Below are positions 20,539-28,267 of a stretch of DNA of 64,000 nucleotides, piece after piece. Origin of the DNA: Methylobacillus gramineus (GTDB lineage: Bacteria > Pseudomonadota > Gammaproteobacteria > Burkholderiales > Methylophilaceae). The position numbers and the translations under genes were made by a program. The notes beneath the pieces were generated by a model, which was not told the origin of the DNA, searched no databases, and worked only from the letters and a program-made list of their open reading frames with translations. Within the stretch, counting starts at the first letter, position 1; each line of letters opens with the position of its first letter. Location: the NCBI RefSeq assembly GCF_020532675.1, contig NZ_JAJAVE010000001.1, positions 124,001 to 188,000 on the forward strand, read 5' to 3'.

Positions 20539-20910
20539 AAAAAATCATATAGTTACGAGCATTCCCCATCGTTTCAGATTTAAAAGTATTAGAACATATT
20601 CTAATACTCATTTCTTCGGAGTCATTGTCAGGATCACCTCTGACCTTTCCGTTAGCATCTCCTCCATATAGATTGATTAGTATCTGCAACTAGCCACCTA
20701 GAGTCTCTGCATTGATAGGCACCGGGCATGGCCTTCCTCCTTATTGCTGGGGTGGCGGAGTTTCAGGGAGCACTCTTTCGACTGGATGAACAATTGAATG
20801 CCTCGAGGCATGGGTAAAAGACAAAAAACTAGCCAATTTTCTCGTTTGATTCTAAAAATGACAGATTGATTAAATTGGATAAATAGAAATCAATTCTGCG
20901 ATATAATATT
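20539..20910. other. Non-coding stretch between tRNA-Pro and the structured RNA
   Basis: About 370 bases without a convincing protein gene on either strand. It holds a perfect ten-pair inverted repeat AGTATTAGAA-CATA-TTCTAATACT (20585-20608), possibly the end of the tRNA transcript although no T-run follows. It also holds a perfect 14-base palindrome ATGCCTCGAGGCAT (20798-20811). The right part is A+T-rich and leads to the TATAAT at 20902. Confidence 0.5.
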
Positions 20911-21098
20911 GGAAATGCTATCCACAGGAATGGCTTCTACATTGGCTTGCAGGCTAAATAGGCCTATAGCAATGGGACTCTCCAGTCTCGGCCAATCAAT
21001 TCAATAATGAGTAGCTTGTCTGCTCGCTAGAGTTGCAAGAATATTAGTAGGGGCTAATTTCTTGGAGATATTAAAAGCCAGAGTCTCTGGCTTTTTTC
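20911..21098 (+). ncRNA. Candidate structured small RNA with own promoter and terminator
   Basis: A TATAAT box at 20902-20907 would start a transcript near 20913, and an excellent terminator ends it near 21098 (about 185 nt). In between, helices fill almost the whole length. H1: GCTATCC-ACA-GGaATGGC (20917-20934). Junction ATTGGC/GCCAAT (20941-20946 with 20991-20996) encloses H2a (TTGC/GCAA and AGGC/GCCT, 20947-20972) and H2b (GGGACT-CTCC-AGTCTC, 20974-20989). H3: GAGTAG-CTTGT-CTGCTC (21009-21025). H4: CAAGAAtATTAG-TAGGGG-CTAATTTCTTG (21036-21064). A competing rod-like fold (GGAAAT/ATTTCT, CTTGCA/TGCAAG, CTATAGC/GCTAGAG) together with the size makes 6S RNA the first known family to test; I could not confirm it. 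No open reading frame explains the terminator. Confidence 0.6.
21073..21098 (+). terminator. Rho-independent terminator of the small RNA
   Basis: AAAAGCCAGA (21073-21082), loop GTC, TCTGGCTTTT (21086-21095) followed by more T. Perfect ten-pair stem 45 bases before the methyltransferase start, with no protein gene upstream of it for 700 bases. Confidence 0.9.
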
Positions 21099-21142
21099 AT
21101 TTGTGGACAGGCTTCAAAAATCAATAAAGGGTTGCCTAGGTC

Positions 21143-21847
21143 ATGAGCTTGAATCTGCCTTTTGTGAAGGAAACACGCTTCGGCAACTGGTTCCTGAAAA
21201 CCAATATGTGGAAAATCAGGGTATTGGATAGGGCGCTGAATGATCTTCAGCGATTAATGCCCGCAAGGCGCGCGCAATACTCCCATATTCTTGATGTAGG
21301 CTGTGGGTTTGGTCATTCATTTTTTGCCCTGGCCAAGCGATTCAATCCCCAGCAGATTACTGGACTGGATGCTGATCCTGATCTGCAGGCACGTGCCAGT
21401 GACAGTGCCAGGAATTGCCCTGCGCAAGTACGGTTGTTTGCCGGGAATGCATCCTTGATGCAAGGTATTCCGGACAATGAATTCGACATGGTGTTCTGTC
21501 ATCAAACTTTCCATCATATCGTGGACCAGGAAGAGGCAATGGCTGAGTTTTTCCGTGTATTGAAACCGGGAGGCGTGCTGTTGTTTGCTGAATCCACCAA
21601 GCGCTATATTCATTCATTGCAGATCCGCCTGTTGTTCCGTCACCCTATGCATGTGCAGAAAACCGCCGAGGAATATATTGCCATCATTCGCAATGCGGGC
21701 TTCAGTTTGCCGGATGCACAGATTTCATTACCGTTTCTCTGGTGGAGTCGGCCCGATGCCGGGTTGTGGGAGTGGATAGGTTTCCCCCTGCCGAAAAAGC
21801 GTGAGGAAACCCTGGTGAATGCAGTGGCGATCAAGCCAATGCAATAG
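21143..21847 (+). CDS. Class I SAM-dependent methyltransferase
   Basis: 234 residues. SAM-binding motif I ILDVGCGFGHS near residue 48, acidic residue after strand 2 (TGLDADPD), and a DMVFCHQTFHHI motif typical of the Methyltransf_11/25 group. It is convergent with the leftward aryl polyene cluster. APE clusters usually encode a methyltransferase thought to act on the aryl head group, and this is the only one here, so that role is plausible but inferred. Confidence 0.8.
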   Translation: MSLNLPFVKETRFGNWFLKTNMWKIRVLDRALNDLQRLMPARRAQYSHILDVGCGFGHSFFALAKRFNPQQITGLDADPDLQARASDSARNCPAQVRLFAGNASLMQGIPDNEFDMVFCHQTFHHIVDQEEAMAEFFRVLKPGGVLLFAESTKRYIHSLQIRLLFRHPMHVQKTAEEYIAIIRNAGFSLPDAQISLPFLWWSRPDAGLWEWIGFPLPKKREETLVNAVAIKPMQ

Positions 21848-21852
21848 TGCGG

Positions 21853-21880
21853 TGGCGGCAAGCATGTGAGCTTGTCGCTG
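21853..21880. terminator. Possible bidirectional terminator between convergent genes
   Basis: GCGGCAAGC (21855-21863), six-base loop, GCTTGTCGC (21870-21878), one G-U pair. It sits exactly in the 41-base gap between the methyltransferase and the last gene of the APE cluster, but lacks a T-tract. Confidence 0.35.
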
Positions 21881-21888
21881 ATAATGGA

Positions 21889-22329
21889 TTACTTCAGTTT
21901 GACTACATCACCCTTCAGCGCTACGCCGGACATCAAGGCACCGCTGCCACACATATATTCTGTTTCGCTGCTGGTTTCCTTATTCTTGTAATTGCTCTTG
22001 ATATTAATGACGGCATTGCCGCCTTCCTTGCTGGCACGGTCTTGCAACTCAAGCAATGCGCTCAGGAGCGTCCATTCACAGGCTTCCTTATCTGATTTGT
22101 TGAAGCCATTGGTTTTTTTATTGGTTTTCCACTCTCCCAGGGTCTTGGCGACAGCAGGGTGGGTCTGATTACCGAAGAACAGCTTGATTTCAGGATCCAG
22201 TTTTTCCTTGGCTGCAGCGGAGTTCAAGGCATCTTCCAGCGAATGCATTTTCTGGTCATCACGTGCCATGGCCTGGCTGCTAGCGAACAAGATAGTGATC
22301 AGCAGGGCGGTGTTCAAGATATTTTTCAT
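21889..22329 (-). CDS. Small exported protein of unknown function, end of APE cluster
   Basis: 146 residues with a signal peptide (MKNILNTALLITILFASS..., cleavage near AMA). The mature part has EACEWTLLSALLELQDRA, GGNAVINIKSNYKN and MCGSGALMSGVALKG; the last part recalls small proteins sometimes mislabelled as excinuclease subunits and the YbjQ-like fold. Two cysteines may form a disulfide. Start at 22329 chosen for the signal peptide; the frame is open 34 codons further but without signal character. Last leftward gene of the cluster. Confidence 0.65.
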   Translation of the reverse strand: MKNILNTALLITILFASSQAMARDDQKMHSLEDALNSAAAKEKLDPEIKLFFGNQTHPAVAKTLGEWKTNKKTNGFNKSDKEACEWTLLSALLELQDRASKEGGNAVINIKSNYKNKETSSETEYMCGSGALMSGVALKGDVVKLK

Positions 22330-22366
22330 TGTTGCAGGCTCCTTTTGGATGGGTAATGGAATTGTA

Positions 22367-23575
22367 TTATAGGGACTGGAATACCAGGCTGACATTGGTG
22401 CCGCCAAAGCCAAAACTATTGGACATGGCACTACGTATTGGCTGTTGCAGATTGGCCCTTAATACCGGCATGTTGCCTATTTGGGGATCTGGCGTGTCAA
22501 GATTGGCGCAACCCGCTACAAAGCCGTCCCTCATCATGAGCAGGCTGTAGATAGCCTCATGGGCTGCTGCAGCACCTATAGGGTGACCGCTTAGGCCTTT
22601 AGTCGAGGATATCAGGGGCAGCTTGTCACCAAATACCTCGCGGATGGCATGCAGCTCGCAGATATCGCCGAGCGGGGTGGAGGTGGCATGGGTGTTGATG
22701 TAGTCGATGCTAGAGGATCTGGTAAGCCCCGCTATTGCCAGGCGCATAGCTCTGGCAGCGCCTGCGGCGGAAGGCGTGACCATATCAAGGCCATCCGAGC
22801 ATGCACCGTAGCCTGTGATTTCGGCATAAATATGGGCACCACGTTGTTGCGCATGTTCCAGCTCTTCCAGAATCAAAATGCCTGCACCACCGGCAATCAC
22901 AAATCCATCGCGATCTTGATGATATGGCCGGGAAGCCGTGGCATCGTTGTAACGCGTGGACAAAGCTCCCATTGCATCAAATGGCGCTGTGGTGGCCCAG
23001 CTGGTTTCCTCGCTGCCACCGACAATCATGATGTCTTGCTTGCCAAACTGGATTAGCTCGGTGCCATAGCCTATGCAATGTCCCGAGCTGGCACAGGCGG
23101 AGGTAATGGAGCAACTAATGCCTTTGATGGAAAAAGCGGTGGACAATGTGGCAGAAGCAGTGCTTCCCATTATGCGTGGTACGGCATAAGGCAATACTTT
23201 GCTCAGGCCCTGGTTGCGCAGGGTATCCATGGCCTGGACATGCTCCCATGGTGAGCCAACGCCTGAACCTATTACCATGCCGGTTCTAGGAGAGGTCAGC
23301 AGGGACTCTGGCAACTGGCTGTCGTGAATGGCCTGCTGGGCAGCATGGTAGGCATAGAGTGCGGTATCCGCCATGAAGCGCCTGTGCTTGCGGTTCACTG
23401 GAGGTAAACTGCTGATATCAGGAACGCCAGCCACCTGGCTACGCAGGCCCATTGCGGCGTATTCTGGCATATGGCGCAAGCCTGAGCGTCCTTGCTGCAG
23501 GGACGCTGAAACCGTGTCTATATCATTGCCAAGACATGAGACTATGCCCATGCCGGTGATCACTACTCTGCGCAT
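22367..23575 (-). CDS. Extra beta-ketoacyl-ACP synthase (FabB-like) in the APE cluster
   Basis: 402 residues, thiolase fold with full catalytic triad: Cys161 in TSACASS, His296 in NTHATSTPLGD, His331 in TKGLSGHPIG. The NTHATSTP form is closer to FabB than to FabF. It lies beyond the ketosynthase that normally ends APE clusters and is separated from it by a small exported protein. Either it supplies elongation or priming for the polyene, or it adds a second fatty-acid function; sequence does not decide. Confidence 0.88.
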   Translation of the reverse strand: MRRVVITGMGIVSCLGNDIDTVSASLQQGRSGLRHMPEYAAMGLRSQVAGVPDISSLPPVNRKHRRFMADTALYAYHAAQQAIHDSQLPESLLTSPRTGMVIGSGVGSPWEHVQAMDTLRNQGLSKVLPYAVPRIMGSTASATLSTAFSIKGISCSITSACASSGHCIGYGTELIQFGKQDIMIVGGSEETSWATTAPFDAMGALSTRYNDATASRPYHQDRDGFVIAGGAGILILEELEHAQQRGAHIYAEITGYGACSDGLDMVTPSAAGAARAMRLAIAGLTRSSSIDYINTHATSTPLGDICELHAIREVFGDKLPLISSTKGLSGHPIGAAAAHEAIYSLLMMRDGFVAGCANLDTPDPQIGNMPVLRANLQQPIRSAMSNSFGFGGTNVSLVFQSL

Positions 23576-23596
23576 TTTTAGGAAAAATTCCTCATA

Positions 23597-24013
23597 TCAG
23601 CGCCTTAATAATTCCCTGTCTATTGAGGATTTAAGGGCACTCACCCACTTGTTGTAGAAAGGATGAATACTAGGTACGCCATATTTAACGTCGTACTTCA
23701 TGTTGTCGCTGCTGCGATAGAGGATAGAATATTTATCAGCAGTGTAAGGAATATTGACTGCGATGGTATGTTTATCCCTGACGACCAAGGTGGCGATCAA
23801 TTCACCATTCTCACTGCGGCTGATGGTCCATTGATTGATGCCAGCACCGGTGATAATGGCTTGCTCTACATCACTGGCCTGTAAAGATTTTCCGCTGGCG
23901 GAGATAATCGGGACATCTTCATAATTGATCACAGCAGTGACAGCCCTTGCCAATACAGGGGGGGCAATCAAGATGGCGAATATAAACAAAACAACATGTA
24001 GTCTGAATTTCAT
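23597..24013 (-). CDS. Small exported protein of unknown function within APE cluster
   Basis: 138 residues. N-terminal signal peptide (MKFRLHVVLFIFAILIAPPV, cleavage near LARA), then an acidic/basic mixed domain ending in PFYNKWVSALKSSIDRELL. I recognise no family. It sits between two ketosynthase genes in the same direction, with a 21-base and a 55-base gap, so it is probably co-transcribed. A periplasmic role in handling or anchoring the pigment is only a guess from its place. Confidence 0.65.
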   Translation of the reverse strand: MKFRLHVVLFIFAILIAPPVLARAVTAVINYEDVPIISASGKSLQASDVEQAIITGAGINQWTISRSENGELIATLVVRDKHTIAVNIPYTADKYSILYRSSDNMKYDVKYGVPSIHPFYNKWVSALKSSIDRELLRR

Positions 24014-24068
24014 TGTTATCCCCTTTAAGTGTTTCCGTCTGATCTTGCCCGATATGGTTTTATGATAC

Positions 24069-25295
24069 TTATGCGCAGGATTTTAGAATAATTGAAGTAT
24101 TAATCCCACCAAAAGCAAAGTTATTGCTCATCTGGTATTCCACCTGCATTTGCCTGCCATTTCCCATAAGGTAATCAAGCTCGGCACACGCAGGATCAGG
24201 ATGTTGCAGGTTCAATGTTGGCGCAAACCAGCCCTGGCGCTGCATCGCAATAGCCCACCAAGCTTCTATTGCGCCACAAGCACCTAGAGTGTGGCCCAGG
24301 TAACTTTTCATGGAGCTGATAGCGATATTGGCACCGAATACTTGATGGGTGGCCTGACTTTCCGCGATATCGCCGCGGTCAGTGGCCGTGCCATGCGCGC
24401 TGACGTAGCCAATCGCTGAGGGGGGGATCCCTGCATCGTCCAGGGCCTGTTGCATGGCGACTGCCATGGTATCGGCTTCAGGTTGCGTGATATGGCGTCC
24501 ATCTGAATTGCTGCCAAAGCCAACGATTTCGGCATATATGTTGGCGCCACGCGCTTTGGCGTGTTCGTATTCTTCCAGGATCAGAGTGGCAGCGCCTTCT
24601 CCGACGACTAGCCCATCACGATCCCGGTCAAACGGGCGTGGGGTGGTATGCGGTGCCTCATTGCGGCTGCTGGTGGCAAACAGGGTGTCGAATACGGCAG
24701 AGCTGGGGGCGGACATCTCCTCGGCACCACCAGCAATCATCATGGTTTGACGGCCAAAACGAATGGCTTCATACGCATAGCCTATGGCCTGGCTCCCCGA
24801 GGTACAAGCGCTTGAGGTAGGAATGACGCGACCCTTGAGGCCAAAAAACAGCCCGATATTGACGGCCGTGGTATGCGGCATCATTTCGATGTAGCAGGTC
24901 GATGTGACATTTTGCATGGAGCCGGTTTCCAGCATATGGGCAAATACGCGGACTGGATCTACGCTGCCGGAAGAGGAACCATAGGCAATGCCCATACGGC
25001 CATCGCTGATCAGTGGGGCATTCAGGAGCCCGGCATCTGCCAATGCCATCTCACTGGCACGAACTGAGAGCAAGGCGACCCGACCCATGGAGCGGGTTAC
25101 CTTACGTGAATAATGGCTGGGGGTGGTAAAGCGGTCGACAGGAGCCGCAATGCGGGTGTTGAGCGATTCGATATAATCCCATTCCGGCATGGGCCGGACC
25201 GCATTCTGACCAAGGCGCAGTGCTGCTTCTATCTCCTGCCATTGATTGCCCAGCGCCGTGATGCCGGCCATCCCGGTGACAACAACGCGCTTCAT
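24069..25295 (-). CDS. apeR: Beta-ketoacyl-ACP synthase, ApeR-type
   Basis: 408 residues, FabF-like. Catalytic Cys164 (SSACTSGSQ), His301 (SAHGTATDRGD) and His335 (SYLGHTLGA). Its start codon overlaps the upstream ketoreductase stop by one base, giving translational coupling. The symbol is given by family and by gene order matching the E. coli APE cluster as I recall it; ApeR there is a stand-alone ketosynthase. Role: chain initiation or elongation of the polyene on an acyl carrier protein. Confidence 0.86.
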   Translation of the reverse strand: MKRVVVTGMAGITALGNQWQEIEAALRLGQNAVRPMPEWDYIESLNTRIAAPVDRFTTPSHYSRKVTRSMGRVALLSVRASEMALADAGLLNAPLISDGRMGIAYGSSSGSVDPVRVFAHMLETGSMQNVTSTCYIEMMPHTTAVNIGLFFGLKGRVIPTSSACTSGSQAIGYAYEAIRFGRQTMMIAGGAEEMSAPSSAVFDTLFATSSRNEAPHTTPRPFDRDRDGLVVGEGAATLILEEYEHAKARGANIYAEIVGFGSNSDGRHITQPEADTMAVAMQQALDDAGIPPSAIGYVSAHGTATDRGDIAESQATHQVFGANIAISSMKSYLGHTLGACGAIEAWWAIAMQRQGWFAPTLNLQHPDPACAELDYLMGNGRQMQVEYQMSNNFAFGGINTSIILKSCA

Positions 25296-26038
25296 CAGAT
25301 AATCCCGCCATTGACACCTAGTACCTGACGCGTGATGTAAGAGGCATCATCTGACATGAGGAATGCTACTGCCGCCGCCACTTCCTCTGCCTCGCCAACC
25401 CGGTTCATCGGGATGATTTTGAGTGCTTCATCGACCGTTTCGAGTTCATCTATCATGTCGGTGGCAATCAGGCCAGGGGCGACGCAGTTGACGGTAATCT
25501 TGCGGCTGGCAAGTTCCACGGCCAATGCCTTGGTGGCGCCTATCAGGCCTGCCTTGGCAGCGCTGTAATTGACCTGGCCCCGATTGCCCATGACCCCTGA
25601 TACCGAGGCCAGCGTGACAATACGGCCACCTTTTTTCATGCGCACCATCGGCATGGTCAAGGGATGTACGACATTGAAGAAACCATTGAGGCTGGTATCC
25701 AGCACTTGATCCCAATCCTCATCAGACAAGGCCGGAAACGCACCATCGCGTGAAATCCCGGCATTGCATACAATGCCGTAGTAAGGGCCTTGCTGTTCCA
25801 CTATGCCATTCAATGCTGCCCGGCTGGCAGCCCGATCAGCCACATCAAACTGCAGCATATCGGCCTGGCCACCAGCCGCGATAATGTCATTCATCACGGT
25901 TTGTGCTTCCACTTTGCTGCTACGGCAATGCACAGTCACGGCAAAATTATCACGTGCAAGCCGCAGCGCAATAGCGCGGCCTATGCCGCGGCTTGAGCCA
26001 GTGACTAATACACGCCGAGATAGTGTGAGGGCGCTCAT
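25295..26038 (-). CDS. apeQ: 3-ketoacyl-ACP reductase of the polyene pathway
   Basis: 247 residues, FabG-type SDR. TGSSRGIG cofactor motif at 13-20, Asn in CNAG, catalytic Ser145, Tyr158 and Lys162 (NYSAAKAG) with the usual 13- and 4-residue spacing. It reduces the 3-keto group after each condensation, using NADPH. ATGA overlap with the dehydratase gene upstream. There is no enoyl reductase in the cluster, which is what leaves the double bonds in place. Confidence 0.92.
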   Translation of the reverse strand: MSALTLSRRVLVTGSSRGIGRAIALRLARDNFAVTVHCRSSKVEAQTVMNDIIAAGGQADMLQFDVADRAASRAALNGIVEQQGPYYGIVCNAGISRDGAFPALSDEDWDQVLDTSLNGFFNVVHPLTMPMVRMKKGGRIVTLASVSGVMGNRGQVNYSAAKAGLIGATKALAVELASRKITVNCVAPGLIATDMIDELETVDEALKIIPMNRVGEAEEVAAAVAFLMSDDASYITRQVLGVNGGII

Positions 26039-26499
26039 GCAGCATTTCCTTGTAAGAATGATTCAAAGTCATCGGGTTCAAATACCTTGAGCGTGGCAGT
26101 GGCAAGTTCACCAGTATCGTCACTGATCTTGCAGTCATAAGCCCCCAGGCCACTATCATCACGATAGGCGAGGGTAACGGCGATATGCAAGACCTGATCT
26201 GCAGTAAATGCAGCCACCTTGGATTGGTAACTGCGCGTGCCCAACAATACCCCCTGTTTCTGTGGTGCTTTCTGTAAGCGCTTGAGTAACCCGACGTGGG
26301 CGGCAATTGCTTGCGCCATCAGCTCTATGCCTATCCAGGCCGGCATATTGCCTGCTTCATCCGCATACCAACGATCTGCCTGCGGGATACATTCTGCCAG
26401 TGTTTGCTCGTCGCCAACACTGAGTATGCGTTCCAGCATTGCCATATCTCCGCTATGCAGGAGTAATTCAACTATAGGGGGTAATAAGTCTTGGTTCAT
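26035..26499 (-). CDS. apeP: Hotdog-fold 3-hydroxyacyl-ACP dehydratase, ApeP-type
   Basis: 154 residues. The long central helix with MPAWIGIELMAQAIAAHVG is the hotdog helix of the COG4706 dehydratase group found in APE clusters. Removes water to give the conjugated double bond. It overlaps the ketoreductase by four bases and follows the ketosynthase after three. Confidence 0.85.
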   Translation of the reverse strand: MNQDLLPPIVELLLHSGDMAMLERILSVGDEQTLAECIPQADRWYADEAGNMPAWIGIELMAQAIAAHVGLLKRLQKAPQKQGVLLGTRSYQSKVAAFTADQVLHIAVTLAYRDDSGLGAYDCKISDDTGELATATLKVFEPDDFESFLQGNAA

Positions 26500-26502
26500 A
26501 TT

Positions 26503-27684
26503 TTATGTGATTGCATCGCCAATAATCAGGCTGGTATTGCTACCGCCGAACGCGAATGAATTGCTCATGCAGCGGCGGCCATGGCCACTGAAAGCCTGAT
26601 CTTGCTCGGTAAATGTAAGCGGTGACAAAGTGTCATCCACTATGCCATCCCAGATGTGTGGCGGCAATTGCTGATGCTGCAGTGCCAACCAACAAAATGC
26701 CAGTTCAGTGGCCCCTGCTGCGCCCAATGTATGGCCGGTTAATGGCTTGGTTCCGCTACAGGGAACGCCTGCAGGGAAAACGCGGGCGACCGCGTGGCTT
26801 TCCATTTCATCATTTTTGCGCGTGGCAGTGGCATGCAGATTGAGGTAGCCGATAGCTTCAGGCTTGAGAGATGCATCAGTCAATGCTGCCCGCATTGCAG
26901 ACTCCGCACCTCTACCTTCAGGCTCGGGGGCTGACATATGATAGGCATCGCTGCTTTCGCCTATGCCGAGCAGTTCGATGGACGATGCCTGCTTGCTCAG
27001 AATAAAAAATGCGGCACCTTCGCCTATGTTGATGCCCTGGCGATTGAGGCTCATGGGCTGGCATAGTGCGGCCGAGGTAGATTCCAGTGCAGTGAAGCCA
27101 TTGATCGTCAGTTTACACAAGGTATCTACACCGCCCACCAGTACAGCATCGCAAATACCATGCTTGAGCAGGTTGCGCGCAGACTGGAATGCCTTGGCAC
27201 TGGAGGTACATGCGGTTGAAACGGTATAAGCCGGGCCGCTCAGCTTGAGATAGCGGCTGGCAAACAGTGCAGGTGTGCCCAGCTCCTGCTGCAGATATTG
27301 ATAGCCTTCAGGCAAATGACCATTGGTCTGCTGAGCCATCACGGCCGCTTCGCCTTCAGCCATGCCAGAGGTGCTTGAGCCTATCACGACCCCTATACGT
27401 GCAGGCCCAAAATGCGCTATTGCAGCGGCTATCTCTGCTTCTATCTCAAGCATCGCCGCGAGCAGCAATTGATTATTTCGACTGGAAAAATCGGCCAAAT
27501 GGCTGGGGATCTGCGGCAATTCCCCGCGCGTCCGTCCCACCCGAGCAGTACCTTCATGCAACCATCCTTGTTCCAGTGTCATACCGCTGGTATCTCCCTG
27601 AAACAATCCCTGCATGATGGCGTGCTTGCCATAGCCCAGGGCATTGATGATACCGAGTGCAGAAAGATAATAACGTTGGCTCAT
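26503..27684 (-). CDS. apeO: Beta-ketoacyl-ACP synthase, ApeO-type elongating enzyme
   Basis: 393 residues. Catalytic Cys159 (VSTACTSS), His284 (NLHATATRKND) and His318 (PLTGHTLGA). In characterised APE systems ApeO pairs with the chain-length-factor-like ApeC, which is encoded at the far right end of this cluster. The start overlaps the stop of the DUF3261 lipoprotein gene by four bases. Confidence 0.87.
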   Translation of the reverse strand: MSQRYYLSALGIINALGYGKHAIMQGLFQGDTSGMTLEQGWLHEGTARVGRTRGELPQIPSHLADFSSRNNQLLLAAMLEIEAEIAAAIAHFGPARIGVVIGSSTSGMAEGEAAVMAQQTNGHLPEGYQYLQQELGTPALFASRYLKLSGPAYTVSTACTSSAKAFQSARNLLKHGICDAVLVGGVDTLCKLTINGFTALESTSAALCQPMSLNRQGINIGEGAAFFILSKQASSIELLGIGESSDAYHMSAPEPEGRGAESAMRAALTDASLKPEAIGYLNLHATATRKNDEMESHAVARVFPAGVPCSGTKPLTGHTLGAAGATELAFCWLALQHQQLPPHIWDGIVDDTLSPLTFTEQDQAFSGHGRRCMSNSFAFGGSNTSLIIGDAIT

Positions 27685-28265
27685 GGTTCAAGACCGGATG
27701 TTGCTGAGGGTTCTTCCGGCAGGCTGGTGATGTTCAGTGTCATTTGCGCGGCCGGAATGGAAATCGCCAGTTGTCGATAAGGTATTGCAGGGTCTGTGTA
27801 CTGGATATCCATCAGTACCTTGCCGCCGCGGTTGATGTGCCGTGCTTGTGCACTTTCTTCCAATTGCATGGCTGGGTCGAGTCCGGCCATGACCGCGTCC
27901 GCAGGCCATAAGGCTAGTTGCAGCAAGGCTAGCATCAGGGCGGGGTCCAGGCGTTTATCAGGGCTGAGTAGCGCGCTGGCATCATGATTGTTATAACGCA
28001 GGTGCATGATTTTCTGGCCGAATAGCGTCAGGCCGACAAAATCCAGGCCATGCGCGTCGTTTTCGATTGAGGCTATCATGGACTCATGTTTGCCATTGAA
28101 GGTGATATCTACCTGTTGCTGGGTTTCAAATGCGGGTATCAGGGCAGTATTCTGCAGGCAGTATTTTCCTCCGCCAGGGATAGCGGCACATTGGGTATCA
28201 TGGGGTGCACATGCGTTGAGCACGCTGGCAATCAATAAACAGACAAAAATAGCGGGAAGTTTCAT
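27681..28265 (-). CDS. apeN: DUF3261 lipoprotein of the APE cluster
   Basis: 194 residues. Signal peptide with lipobox LNAC (Cys19), so it should be anchored to a membrane from the periplasm. The DUF3261 family is nearly always found in APE-type clusters, next to the MMPL exporter and the LolA-like protein, which suggests a part in moving the polyene lipid to the outer membrane. No catalytic motif seen. Confidence 0.82.
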   Translation of the reverse strand: MKLPAIFVCLLIASVLNACAPHDTQCAAIPGGGKYCLQNTALIPAFETQQQVDITFNGKHESMIASIENDAHGLDFVGLTLFGQKIMHLRYNNHDASALLSPDKRLDPALMLALLQLALWPADAVMAGLDPAMQLEESAQARHINRGGKVLMDIQYTDPAIPYRQLAISIPAAQMTLNITSLPEEPSATSGLEP

Positions 28266-28267
28266 GT

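Noticed and set aside
20902-21098. Firm assignment of the small RNA as 6S (ssrS)
   Set aside because: Length and a possible rod fold fit, but the helices are broken by bulges, the outermost pairs would overlap the -10 box, and I could not match conserved 6S sequence blocks from memory.
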